From the NCBI RefSeq assembly GCF_019399895.1, contig NC_091871.1:5733001-5797000 (forward strand): a stretch of DNA of 64,000 nt. The letters run 5' to 3'. Positions 1 to 11,371 of this stretch are shown here, in pieces. The notes beneath the pieces were generated by a model, which was given only the letters and a program-made list of their open reading frames with translations, had not been told where the DNA came from and searched no databases. The DNA is from Cardiocondyla obscurior. Its lineage: Eukaryota > Arthropoda > Insecta > Hymenoptera > Formicidae. The translations under genes and the position numbers were made by a program. Numbering within the stretch: the stretch's first letter is position 1; every line of letters starts with the position of its first letter.

Positions 1-3000
1 AGTCTACGAATTCGCGCATGCTCGTACAACATGATCTTAATTGCGAACCGAGAAACAGGAGGAGAGCGAATCCTAGGGTGCGAATAACGCGAGAGTGAGG
101 AGAATTGCGCGCGTGTCCGTCCTTCTTCGATGGGAATATTGCAGGCATTGCTGGAGTCGTTGAACTTCGCAGCCGCCACGTGTAGTACTCCTCGTGTGCA
201 GAAAAAAAAGGAAAGAAAAAAAAAAAAAAAAACGGGAATTCGGTGTCTACAACGAATTCACGGACGTGAGAAGAGAAAAGGAGACGATTAACGCAGTTAG
301 TCTGTCAGCGCCTTTCTCTCGAACAAACATGATTGTTAACTAAAATTAATAATAATAAACGCGCATATACTTCTGATATTTGAATTAAATTTGAATTCTT
401 ATCGATAAAAATTGTAATTGTAAATTTGAATTATTGAATCAATAATTATTTGATTAATAAAGAAACTTAATAATCGTTTGAATTGAACGATCTGACAAAT
501 GCATTCATCACGTGCGAGTCATGACAATTCTGGCCGATCAAGATTTAAATTTATTTAAGCAGCACTTGCAATTCAAATACGTCCTTTATTTTTTAATTGC
601 AGGGTGCAACGGTTGTTGAAGACCAAATGTTAAACGCACATAAACGTATCGATTTTTTTAATTTAATTTTTTCGCGATTGGCAATTTAATTAGCGCAATG
701 AAACAATCATCTACGATAAGCCTCATCTCGCAATAAAATGTGAAAGATAGTTTAAGTATCCAATCAGAGAACGTTCGACTAAATATGCAAAAAAAAAAAA
801 AAGTATTTTCGAGATAAAGTAATTTCGGAGATGAATATTATATAATATAAAATATATTTTAGCCTCAAGATTTTAAATATGCAAAATTAATTGATAGGTT
901 TACGATGATGACCGTACGTAATTCCGTAATTTATACTTCGAATATTAATTTATCGATACTTGATAGCGATAATATATTTTTAATACCAGAACAACCACCT
1001 CGCATAAAAAGAATCTACAATTTCCTTTTTTCAAACTGTAAATTTGTCAAAATATTTTTACAGACATTTTTATTCAGAAAAGAAAAGATAATTTTATATT
1101 TATAATTAATTTTTGTCGTCAACCACTTTGAGCCCTGCGTGCAAGATGTTTTTGTGTGTGAAAGATATATTAAAATAATGCCGGTGGTTTTAGTTTTAAA
1201 AATCGTATCGCGTCACTAATTTTCTAATTTGCTGTACAATTTTGTATTAAAAAAATAAACCGTTGACTCTGGCCTTTATCAATGTTGTTATGGTCTTGAA
1301 AGATATACGAGTTCGCGGAGCAGTAACTAATAATTCAGGATGAAAATTGTATACACAATGTTTCACATTTTTCATCTTTACTTGAAATGATAAATTCCGG
1401 CTCAAATTAGAATTATTTCTTTTTCCACGAAAATAATAAGGCGCGCTATCGATTGTCATCTTTTGATTTCAGACAATTAATCTCATTTGCAATTAAGCCA
1501 TTTACATAAAACTCATACAAAAAATGATATCTACCTGAACTTGGAATTAAAGAATAAAATCTACCTGGCTTGCCAAATAAAAAAAAAAGAAAAGAAAAAA
1601 TTAATGTCTTTTTTTTTTATACTATTTTATTTTCACGAGAAATAAAACAACACGAAGATCTTTCGCTATCTTTACCCTGTGATGTATTTTTTCCTCATTT
1701 TATTGCGATAGTTTATGAGACGTGAAACTGTAACGCAAAACGACAAGAAAAAATAAAGATAAGTGCAAAGTTTAAATAGATAACACGACCGTAAATTGTA
1801 GAGTGGAAACCGAAATTAGAAAATTATCGTACGCCAGATATATAACGTAAATAGGTGGAAGAAAAAAAAAAAAACTTGGAACGTTCAGTTATCAGATTTG
1901 ATCTCGATATCATTTGTGTCGCCGTAGAAGTGAATTATTAATAATGCAAGTGTATCAATAATTCGCTGATAAATTGTTTATCAGAAAGGACTTTCATAGC
2001 GCAAGGCTCTTTAAACCACGTTGCTTCAACGCGCGTTTAATTTATATGCAAATCCGGCTACTTAATATATGTATGTGAGTAGGCTAAACTCTAATTGAAA
2101 TTCCGCCAAAGCATTCCGAATCGATATTTGCACGTGTTACACAAAAAAAAGAGTTTTTATTGTTGTTTCGACAGCCAATTGCACAATGGCTGCGAACGTT
2201 TGAAACCATGAAATTTTAGAGATAATTTCGAGGCATCCTGTATTCGTTTACAGGCGTATATAATTAGTAAGGAATTGATGCTCGACGGGATTGTTGTATT
2301 TGTATTGCAAGGCTGGAAATCGGTAACAGAAATCACGAGGAAGTCGTAGAAATGATGAGCCACGAGACTGACTAAGCGAAAAGATAACGAGACTGATAAA
2401 TGTTGAAAATATACAGACAGGTATAATTAATACACCAATGACTTACGGAATAAAGAAATAAAGAAATCTGGTGAGATAGACGGAATAAAAGGGAGAAAGA
2501 CAGACGTGAGGAGAGCGTCGGAGTATAAAAACGTGAAAGATTGAAAACGCGTGAAGTACAAAAATATTTCGGAAAAGTGCTCGTAGATTAAACCGCGCGG
2601 TCGGGCGAGATTAATATCTCAGAGGCTGTCATGTAAAACACATCGGCCGAGGTTTGATAAGACGCCCCCTCGCCTTTCCTCAATCGCGCGGTCTTCCGTA
2701 TCAAGAATTACGTGTCCGGGGAGATTCGTAAAGCTTGTATCAGACCGAAGATTAAAATCGATTCGATAATCAAGCTGCGATCGATCGGAAGAAAAAAAAA
2801 AGAGTGTCATTCGAACTTCACTTTGGTCAAACTCAGATTCGATCTCGATCCCGAGTCCTTGAAAATTCGTTTTGGTGGGTCCAGAATCTAATCCGATTTC
2901 GATCTCGATCCAATTCGTAAGCCGTGAAGGTGGAATTAAAATTTAACCAGCAGAGAGATAGAACCAATCCGAGATGCAGCCCCCTCGCTTCCGTTGCCCC

Positions 3001-3104
3001 GGTATTTCAATCTAATCTACTTCGAGTCTGACGCGGACTTGAGATGCACGCTCTATCGAGTGTATGCCCCGCTTCCTCCACCTTTCGCACCAGCGAAGGG
3101 TCGA
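1..3104. other. AT-rich non-coding stretch
   Basis: I see no supportable gene here. Short open frames (for example around 905-1105 and 1247-1459) have no recognisable domain and no convincing splice partners. The stretch holds A/T runs and three isolated CACGTG hexamers at 177, 509 and 2131. From about 2460 the composition becomes more CpG-rich toward the block at 3000-3450. It may be upstream or intronic DNA of the CIPC-like gene, but that is inference. Confidence 0.5.
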
Positions 3105-4270
3105 CACGTGCGTTCCCCTCGGCCGTGAAAAAAAAAAAAATCGGGGTATATTCCACGCGGCGCGGCGTGAAATGCGCTTCCTCATTAACACGTGTCCCGG
3201 CGTCGGCGAATGATGTCAGCGCGCGCACGTGTCGCGTCGGCGTTGCCTATATACAGCTAGGTCGGCGCGTGTCGCCCGCGGCCCCACCCCCTTTCCCCTC
3301 TACCCCCGCTCGCCATCTTCCGCAGTAGAACGAGCGTACGAGTGACGTAAGACGGCCTTCCACGTGCCCGCCCTCGTCGCCGCAGCGGTTCTTGCGCGTG
3401 CTTCGCCTCGCAACCTCGACGCCTCAGCCTTCCGCAACCCAAAATTTTTTTTTTTTTTTGACCGAACCGACCGAAAAGACTTATATAATACGAGATTAAT
3501 CTCCAGATGCAAATGACGATTTTAAATTTAGTTTTAATTATTTGTAATACGTCTATTAGCTTGCAATATCCGCGAGGTTGCGGCAATCGATCAAAGAATC
3601 GAAGAGAGTAAAATATCTATGCGTATATTATATCAATGTGACTTTTGAAGTTTGCTGGAAACTTTTACGCGAGCGAGTCGGAAGTGCCGAAATTATCGCG
3701 CGTAATGTCGCACGCGTCACGCGCCGTCATTTTCAGCACAGTTTGCAAAAAGCGCGAATAACTGCGGCGGGGCACGCATTAATCGCCGACACGTGCCAGG
3801 GCTCGGGGAAAATAAAGATCGCTTTTGTGCCGAGTCCGATACGCCTTCCTGAAAGCGTGGCGGGGTTACGTGTGCCGCGACCGCACTTATCTAGTACGAG
3901 GAAACTCGCCTTCGTCACGCGGGTATATAGCTCAATAAAAGGCGGTCTGGGGACGTGAAACCGAACGGACACGTAGATTTGAAATAGAACCGGCGGAAAT
4001 AAACGGTCGGCGAAGGTTTCACCGCAAAAAGATATAATTACCGACTCTCGCGTATTAATCTTGCGATATTTCACGCCGGCGATGAATGAAGATCTCGGCC
4101 GCTATTCTTGGCTCCTTTCATTCTCAAAGAATAACGCTCAATATGCATTTCTTGGATGCATGCCTCGAGTGTTGTTCTTCGTAATATGCAATTTAATACC
4201 TGTCGTAGTTTCTATAGATAAAATTGTGCTGGCACTGCATTCAATTTGATACCAATATGTAACTTTACAA

Positions 4271-4306
<36 letters not shown>

Positions 4307-5032
4307 AAATATTTTTTAGTTAAGGCGCATTTGAGGCCACGTAGGGCCTTTGGACTTTGACAGCTTCGACGAGAAATTGCTTCCCGGTTCAATTTCGCAG
4401 GCAAATGGTTAGCTGAGTATATTTATTTTCACTTATTATTTTATATAAACATATTTAGAAAACTACATATATTAAAAAAAAAAGAGCGTCTGCGATTAGT
4501 ATTATAAATTGCACCAGACTGTAAATATATTTATATGTATGCCAACTATTCAACAAACGTCAATTTAAATACAGTACCCAATCGCGTAAAAAAAGCGCAT
4601 TTAAAAAAATCTGCAAAATCGCAATAATCGGAATAGAAATCTAATGCGAGGCTAACGCGACGGGGGTCCCAAAAATTAACTCAAAATTACAGAGGAGGGT
4701 GAATAATTAAGGGACGAGAGTGCAGGAAGACAATACGGGCGGCCCTTTATCTGGTCGTCACGCACCCGCGTGTCAAGGACTCTACCACTTATTTATCGCG
4801 CGTCTTGCGGTGGCGGGTCGCGACGTCACGCTCCGCACGTGGAGAACTCGAGGTCGAGGCAATCTCAAATATACGCTCCGTGAGGCGAGTGGGAGTCGCG
4901 TCGCGGCTTCGGCATTATTTCGGTGCAGGCACGTGCAGTGACGTCGGCGGTAATCAGGTCATCGCCTGCATCGATCGCATCGGGGGGAGGTGGGGGAGGG
5001 GAACGGAAAGCGGTGGCAGGATATCCCACGTG
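3105..5032 (+). promoter_or_regulatory. Cluster of eight CACGTG E-boxes upstream of the CIPC-like gene
   Basis: Perfect palindromic CACGTG hexamers start at 3105, 3189, 3226, 3361, 3790, 4836, 4930 and 5027. Eight in 1.9 kb compares with about one per 4 kb expected by chance at even base composition. This hexamer is the canonical CLOCK/CYCLE (BMAL1) site and is also bound by other bHLH factors such as MYC/MAX and USF. The block is CpG-rich. TATA-like elements lie at about 3248 and 3922, and a plausible splice donor (GAC then GTAAGA) lies near 3346, so a non-coding first exon around 3270-3345 is possible. The next plus-strand gene downstream encodes a putative clock repressor. The direction of action and the transcription start are inferred. 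Confidence 0.5.
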
Positions 5033-5760
5033 CGGAACACATAGGTCAAAACGCCGGATGTTATTCAGAAGCATTGAGAGAGGCATGTCGCCCCCGATAA
5101 TGACCGCGCGTTTTGCAAAAATTGCAGTGACAATAGCCGATCTATTGCACAATGCGAAAGAAACGAGCAGCAGGAGTAAGAAATTTGACCGGTTGAAAAT
5201 TCCGTTTCCCCGCATTGTATTAAAAGCCTTTTTTTTCCGCATATATTGCTGTATAATTTCCTGTCAGCAACTTGGACTTACATGTGTTTCTAAATATTTA
5301 TAGGTATCCTCATTCAGTTGCACATGAATAAAAAATTATGACACGTTTTGTCTATTTTGCAAATGCATTATTTTACCGCGCATTGTTTGAGAAATAGTAT
5401 CAATTTTTTTATATTAATTAAAACAAAACCTGCACACGCTTCGCGTATTTTTTGATAGGTCCCAATTCGTGCGCGTTATTATAATTAAAGACGTTAATTA
5501 ATTATAATAATTTCTTGCCGGTTCAAGACAGTCAAACTACGAAAAAAAAATTATGCCACTCACCATTCTGCATGAGCTTCAGCGGAGTTGAAGAGTTCTG
5601 CCGGTGGCTGTAACATAAAATGGAAAATATTAATATATACATGCCGGTATATTAGTTCATAAAATTAATAAAAAAAAAGGTAAAAGTTTTTATTTAATAT
5701 TTTATAAAAAGAATTATTTCTCACCTAAAAGTTGCTCCGCCGATGCATGATGCCCCGTGT

Positions 5761-5802
5761 CCTTCCCGGGCCTGCTCCTCCTCTCAGATGGGACGTGACG
5801 AG
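5761..5802. repeat. First copy of a duplicated 42-bp exon segment
   Basis: This 42-bp stretch recurs at 6190-6231 with about four differences, and weaker similarity runs on for some 25 bp. Both copies lie inside candidate minus-strand exons, each followed by a donor site, so the pair looks like an old tandem exon duplication. Its function is unknown. Confidence 0.6.
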
Positions 5803-6189
5803 CCATCCATCCACGCACTAGATACTCGCGAACGCGCCCGGACAATTACTATCGCGAAAATTATTGAACACTGTCGCGCGTTTTTTTTCGGCACTCCCGT
5901 AAAAAAATCGTAATAAAAAGCGCCCGATAATTAGCGGCATCCCCGAAGCGACCGACGAACCGGCTACGGTTCGTATAATTAAATATCGGCGTGCGGCACT
6001 TTCATCTCTCACTGAACTTCTAATCTGTAACAGAAAAATAACAAAATTATGTTGTAGACATCAAATCTAATTAAATAAAAAAAAAAAAAATAAGAAAACG
6101 TTATCAAAATTCTAAACTATTTAATTCCATAAATAATTACTAAGAAAAATTTATGCTTACCCTGGGGCTGCTCTGTTGGTGCAGGATAC

Positions 6190-6231
6190 CCTTCCTGGGC
6201 CTGCTCCTCCTCTCGGATGGGACGTGTCGAG
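6190..6231. repeat. Second copy of the duplicated 42-bp exon segment
   Basis: This is the partner of 5761-5802 in the same orientation, 429 bp away. It lies in the candidate minus-strand exon 6303-6161. An open frame across this copy reads through to the donor at 6161. Confidence 0.6.
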
Positions 6232-6765
6232 TTCTTCTTCCGCGTACTGAATGCTCGTGAGATAGTCTACGGCACTCTTGTTGATCTCGACGCAAAAAAT
6301 TGGCTGCAACGTAAAGCGAAGTCCAAGTCTTTTAATTCCCGTGCGGCGTAATGAGACGGGCTGCGATGTGAAATGTTCTCCGCGCACTTCATCTTCTTAA
6401 AGTTCCACAAAAATCACTGACTCGAAACGGGTTGAGAATCTGTACGACGGAGAAGACGCGCGAGGTGGAGATTTCGCGTACTCACAATGGCGAATCCCGG
6501 AACTCGCTGAATACCGCTGAAGAAGATGGCGAGAGAAGCGGGTCGGTAATCTTGATCGCGGGCGACGCGGCTAATATCAGATCGGACGCTCCGTCAGCTG
6601 CACCCACTACGTAACCTTATCGTTCCGAAGCACTCTTTCGACGCACGAAACCGAGCCCAAGACGACGAGTGGAACGACACAGGAGGACAGAATACGATCG
6701 CCCGTTCCCTAGTCGACGACATCGACACTTATTCGTACGCGAGACTGTTCTCCCTGTGGCCGAAA

Positions 6766-6845
6766 ACACGCGTAATTGCGGAGCGATTACCGATACGTCC
6801 TCACGCCCGAGACTCCGCAATTGAACTGATCGTAAGAGATTTCGA
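6766..6845. repeat. Dispersed repeat of about 80 bp, copy 1
   Basis: This segment resembles 14325-14406 over its whole length. Both start with a CGCGTAATTGCGGAGCGATTA-like block and end with an AGAGATTTC block. Both copies lie within about 700 bp of a coding start: upstream of the CIPC-like gene here, and upstream of golgin-84 at the other copy. It could be a short non-autonomous element or a shared promoter module. Confidence 0.5.
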
Positions 6846-7382
6846 CTCTTAGACAGATTTTCATGCTCGTCGTATCGTCGCCCGACTACAAATACGTAAA
6901 ACATACGCAGATACCTCGATATCCGTCTCGAAAACCGAAAGCCGCTCTGCATGTGACCGGCGTGTTTTCTCAACTACGCAACGGGTCGCGTAGATTGTTT
7001 GCAATTAGGCGATCGAGGGAGCGCTATGATTGGTCGGCGTACTAGGGCACTTATCTCTTCCCGAATTGTCGATTAGCCCGAAAACAATCACTGACGATCG
7101 CGGAAAAATCGTGAAGACCGTCTTTGCATGAACATATTATAATTATTATTTTTCAGAAATAATATATTTTTTCCTCAGCTTTATATTAATCAAAAAAATA
7201 TATAACTCACCGGCCAATACGCAGCAGTTGATTTAAACAACTACGACGATCCTGTAACAAACAAAAAGTTTTAAATTGTAAAAAAAATATTTAAAAAATT
7301 TACAACTTTTTAATAATTAAATATCTCTATTAAACATCGTAAATCATGTTGGTAATTCTGTTTCAGGATTCTAAAATCGGAA

Positions 7383-8208
7383 ATGGCACCGACCATTTGC
7401 GTATCTGAGGTTCCGATGGTGGGTACTGCCGTTCGGACATACGTGCGCCGTCGACAAAGGACCAAGAGTGACGCAAAACGGCCGATATTTGCTTTGGAAG
7501 AGATATTGCGAAACGGGACAATCGCCGAGAGATTCTTGCTGCCCGATGAAAACTGTCCACGGAGATCTGAGGGCACGAACATGGTGACGAATTACTCCAT
7601 GGCGAAAGTCCGAAGTAGGGAGCATGCTACGAACGTAAACAAGAGCTACAGACAACTCGTTGAAGAACGGAGAGGTAAAGCTCAAGCGTGGCATTACGAT
7701 CTGCCTATTGCATTTTATTTTGAGATTATTTTATAACTATTATTATTTCATAAGTAAGCGATAATGACAATAACAATAATTCTTTATGAATAACCTGCAA
7801 GACTCACCTCCGCTTTCCCGCACAATATTCGGTCCACGTTTCACGCTCTCGATCCCTCCCACAGATCTCCTGAGCATCGTGATACGCACGATCCATCTTG
7901 TACGACGCAATCACCTGCTACAGAAGCGGCTGGACGCATTGCGAGCAGAAACGCAGCAGTATCTCAGCTCCTTGTCGAGCAATCCGGAAGACCAATCCGA
8001 CATGCCACGAATAGCGGCGCATCCGGAAGAGTCATCCTCTGCAGAAGAGGACACGTCGAATTTAACGTCCCCGCTGGACGCTGATGCGACGAGATGTTCT
8101 TTTCGCGATTCCCCCTGCCGCGATCGCAAATGTCCCGACGGCGAGTCGAGTTCCGGTTTGAAGATTCGGTTGCAAGCAGAAGTTGATTCTTCGTCGCCCG
8201 GACGTTGA
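7383..8208 (+). CDS. CIPC-like (CLOCK-interacting pacemaker) protein, two coding exons
   Basis: Exons 7383-7674 and 7865-8208 join in frame (phase 1) to give 211 aa. Vertebrate CIPC binds CLOCK and represses CLOCK-BMAL1 transcription in the nucleus. From memory, residues 98-131 of this protein align without gaps to the C-terminal helix of human CIPC with about 13 of 34 identities. These include the LL, I, T, L, R and N of the first half, then Q, LD, L and TQ. The N-terminal part (residues 1-60) is basic and carries an EEILRNGTIAERFLLP block. The tail (140-211) is rich in Ser, Asp and Glu, suggesting phosphorylation. The ATG at 7383 follows an acceptor at 7366 and the frame stays open up to it, so an upstream coding exon cannot be excluded. 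The protein is shorter than human CIPC (about 400 aa). The gene is well supported; the family name is a moderate-confidence inference. Confidence 0.65.
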
Positions 8209-9049
8209 TTGATAAACCCCCAATCACGCGAGAGCGGGTAATAGTCATTTAGGCACTTGCCTATTCCGCATATATAGACTTTACACATATTTTAATATTC
8301 TTCTCTTTAAAAGGAAACTCCAACATACTCTTCTTCTGTTTTACACAGAAAAGAGAGAGGAGAAAAAAAAGAAACTGACAGATGTATTTCTTGATAAGTT
8401 AGTCCTACGGACTCTTCGTAACTCCCTTTGTGCACCAGCGTCTTCGTTAAATTTATTCCAATAACGTGCGGCAAATATAATTCGTTTATTATTACCGGCG
8501 ATTATTGATAAATTATATTTGTCGCGCGTTATCGGGATAAATTCAACGGGAGTTCTGGTCAGAAACTCGATTAAGATGAGGTTGAGCTATTCGAGTGTGA
8601 GGATTTTAGAATAATGTTCCTCCGTAATATCGTTAGAAAGAGAACGTGACTTCCTACTACTTCCAGTTTTAAGAAGGAAGCGATGCTGCATGTTCCGATT
8701 TTTGTATCTTTCGGTGCGCGCCCTTCGCTTCCACATTCGCGTGCCGCGATATCTGGAGCATCGCGATAGAGATTTCGCCGAACAAATGAATTGCTTCGCG
8801 TTAACATGTTCGATTCGTAACATTAAGCTGGAGAATTTAACGCGACGTTGAAAAACATAAAAGAAATTCCAGTACGCATTTCATTCCGTGCGCAGCTATT
8901 CCGACCAGTAGTGAAAAAAAATTATAATATTCTTAGACGTCGTTATATACAATTAGACTTCGTAAACCTTTTTTTTATGATTTTCGCAGTTTGGGATAGT
9001 GGAAAAAAAAGAAATTGTTCCTCTCGGACAATTCCGAATTATCCGAGTG

Positions 9050-9055
9050 CGAATA
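9050..9055 (+). terminator. Candidate poly(A) signal for the CIPC-like gene
   Basis: An AATAAA hexamer lies about 840 bp after the CIPC-like stop codon, in otherwise non-coding DNA. The tail of that mRNA probably ends shortly after it. The site was not compared with transcript data. Confidence 0.3.
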
Positions 9056-9089
9056 AAGCGTTGAGCGTTAAGTTTAGACAGCGCAAGTA

Positions 9090-10469
9090 GTCTTTGATCG
9101 AACCTTATCGTACAATTAGTAAAGATTTAAACGGTACGAACATTTAAAAGTGCACAATCGCTTCGAATAACATAATTAAGATACGGAAAGAACGCCATTA
9201 ATTAATTCATTCATTAGGACGATCAAGTTATCTTCAGACGATCTTTCGTTGATAGCACCTTTATCATCGATTACTTTTCTTAAAACAACTTACAGTATTT
9301 TCAAATTAAAAGTGGTGAAGATCTGCGCTGTTTTAATATTACAATTTTCGAAAACTTGAAATTTCTTATAACATTAATTCTTTAAATTACATAATTACAA
9401 TAATATTCCAATCAAAGTCATTAAAAGGATTATCTCGCAGATTTTCGTTGAAGCAGTAATGTCTAACAATTTAAATGTTAATTGAGCGAACCCTGTTGCT
9501 GTTATATGGCTGTGAAGTTTTTGTATTTACATCTGCACTATTTTCTTTGCAATCTTTTCGAATTTACGTGGCCATTCCGTCAAACGGATGTTCCGTGACT
9601 GCACATATGTTAATACGTAACTTTACAGAAAAACTTTAGTTTAACGTGTGTGACATTTATTATAAATACTCACATAATTGTTCACTCATTAAATTACTAT
9701 ATACAAAAATTTACTATACAAATTCTTTCCTTTTTATATAAAAAAAGAAAAGGCGTTGGAGTTGATATAATTATATTGCGAGAATTAATACCAGGTCACA
9801 ATATAACATGCTAAAGTCAAATCATACAAATTTTCTATGTTCATAAACAGCCTACTTATTACCTTTTTTTTTCTTTTTTTTTTCTTTAGCATTAACTATG
9901 TTTTACGTTTTACAACAATAAGCTAGGATCACCCACACGACGGTTCATAATTATGAGCATGCTTAATTAAGATTAGTACGAAGAAATTTTGTCGACAACT
10001 TTTTGTGATACTTTTTTACTAGTTTGGCACACGTCCAGCTTGACGTATCAAGTATGTATAATTACTAAAAGTTTTAATTTAATTTCAACTTGAACGATTG
10101 CTTTGGGCGTATAACTATTTAAACTTTAAAGTGGCGCGATGCGAGTACAATACATACAAAGAAAAGGTTTGATATCCTTCAAGAAGTAACAAATCTTTAT
10201 TTTACGATTCTAGTGTACTTTTGAGATATCTACATGAGTAATGAATTGAAAGCAATGTTAATGCCGCATTTAATATACTTTAGAGAGAATTGTGTGATAA
10301 AATCATAGTTACATATATATACATACATATTTCAGGGATACAATTAATAATTTCATACTGAAAGTTATGTGATAAATATCCTTTTAGCATTATATTCAAT
10401 CAAATTATACGCGAATAGAGAATTTGTGCCTAAAGTGCATGTACGCGCTACTTTCCAATCACTGGAGCA

Positions 10470-10561
<92 letters not shown>

Positions 10562-11371
10562 ACAATGTGTGGCGATTAGACACTATTTACAATTAGATCT
10601 AATGTTACAATTAGACCTTATGTCTGTCGTAATATTTGCCGTATTTATATAAATAAGGATATTTTTCTGTCAGCATGATTACAACGTATTTCATAAATTT
10701 GATCTTGTGCAAATATGTAGGTATGCGTGTGTATGTATTCGTGCGCGTGTGCGCAGGTATAAATCCATTACAAATGTATTTACAAATAATGTCTTGTCAT
10801 ATCACTGTGCTTAATTATTCCTGATACTATTAGAAACAACGGAATCAAATATTGTAATAAAAAAAATTCGTATTTAACAGAGCAATATTCGTAATTATAT
10901 CGTATATCAATATATTTTGTATAGCTTGTGTGACTTAAAAATTATGGGGAAAATATACACTTGAAATACACACTGTGTTTCTTTGGATTCTTTAAAAGAC
11001 GAAACCAATTTTCGTTGCCGTAAAAAAATCTCAAACTCGATAATAAATTATAATTACATTATTTCTGTAACGTAGTATTATATGTGTAACAATTTATTTA
11101 TACCCTTTGTCTTTAACATTTTTCTTTTAAATGCATATTGTCTTGTAACATCATACGCTTTTAAATACATAGTATAAAAATAAAGAATTTTACAATCATA
11201 TACATTTTGCGAGTATCGCTGATTTATCATTCAATTTTATTTAAACGCTTATTTAACAACAATTTTATAGATAAAACTACGATATTTTAAACTGTACAAG
11301 TTCTAATCTGTCATAAATATTGCTTTCTGATATTCATAAAAAGTTTTATAATGTAGAGATTCTTATTTTTA
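9090..11371. other. AT-rich spacer between the CIPC-like gene and golgin-84
   Basis: No gene is supported here. The end nearest 11371 should contain the golgin-84 3' UTR, read on the minus strand. A long TA dinucleotide tract occupies 10471-10559. The small open frame across that tract is repeat translation, not a gene. Confidence 0.6.
10471..10559. repeat. (TA)n microsatellite
   Basis: About 90 bp of nearly pure TA dinucleotide repeat, broken once by a GTACA step near 10501. It is likely to be length-variable and prone to assembly error. Confidence 0.9.

Larger units (their letters stand above)
5564..7809 (-). ncRNA. Possible spliced minus-strand RNA, antisense to the CIPC-like gene
   Basis: Consensus splice signals on the minus strand outline a chain of exons: a donor GAG|GTGAGT at 7809, then exons at 7251-7211, 6303-6161, 6024-5725 and 5607-5564. 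Each has an AG acceptor (ending TTACAG or TTGCAG) and a GTGAGT-, GTGAGA- or GTAAGC-type donor. The reading frame does not stay open through all exons: joining 6303-6161 to 6024-5725 gives a stop within a few codons. Skipping the 6024-5725 exon keeps a frame open across 6161/5607. The product is therefore most likely a long non-coding RNA, or a poorly conserved small protein from alternative splicing. The first exon would overlap the CIPC-like coding region in antisense. No transcript evidence is available. Confidence 0.3.

Noticed and set aside
4865..5242. 125-codon minus-strand frame with a hydrophobic stretch and a proline run
   Set aside because: It overlaps several frames of similar length on the other strand, in a CpG-rich patch, with no splice partner and no homology that I recognise.
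10369..10596. Open frame with a long Tyr-Ile run
   Set aside because: It translates the TA microsatellite.
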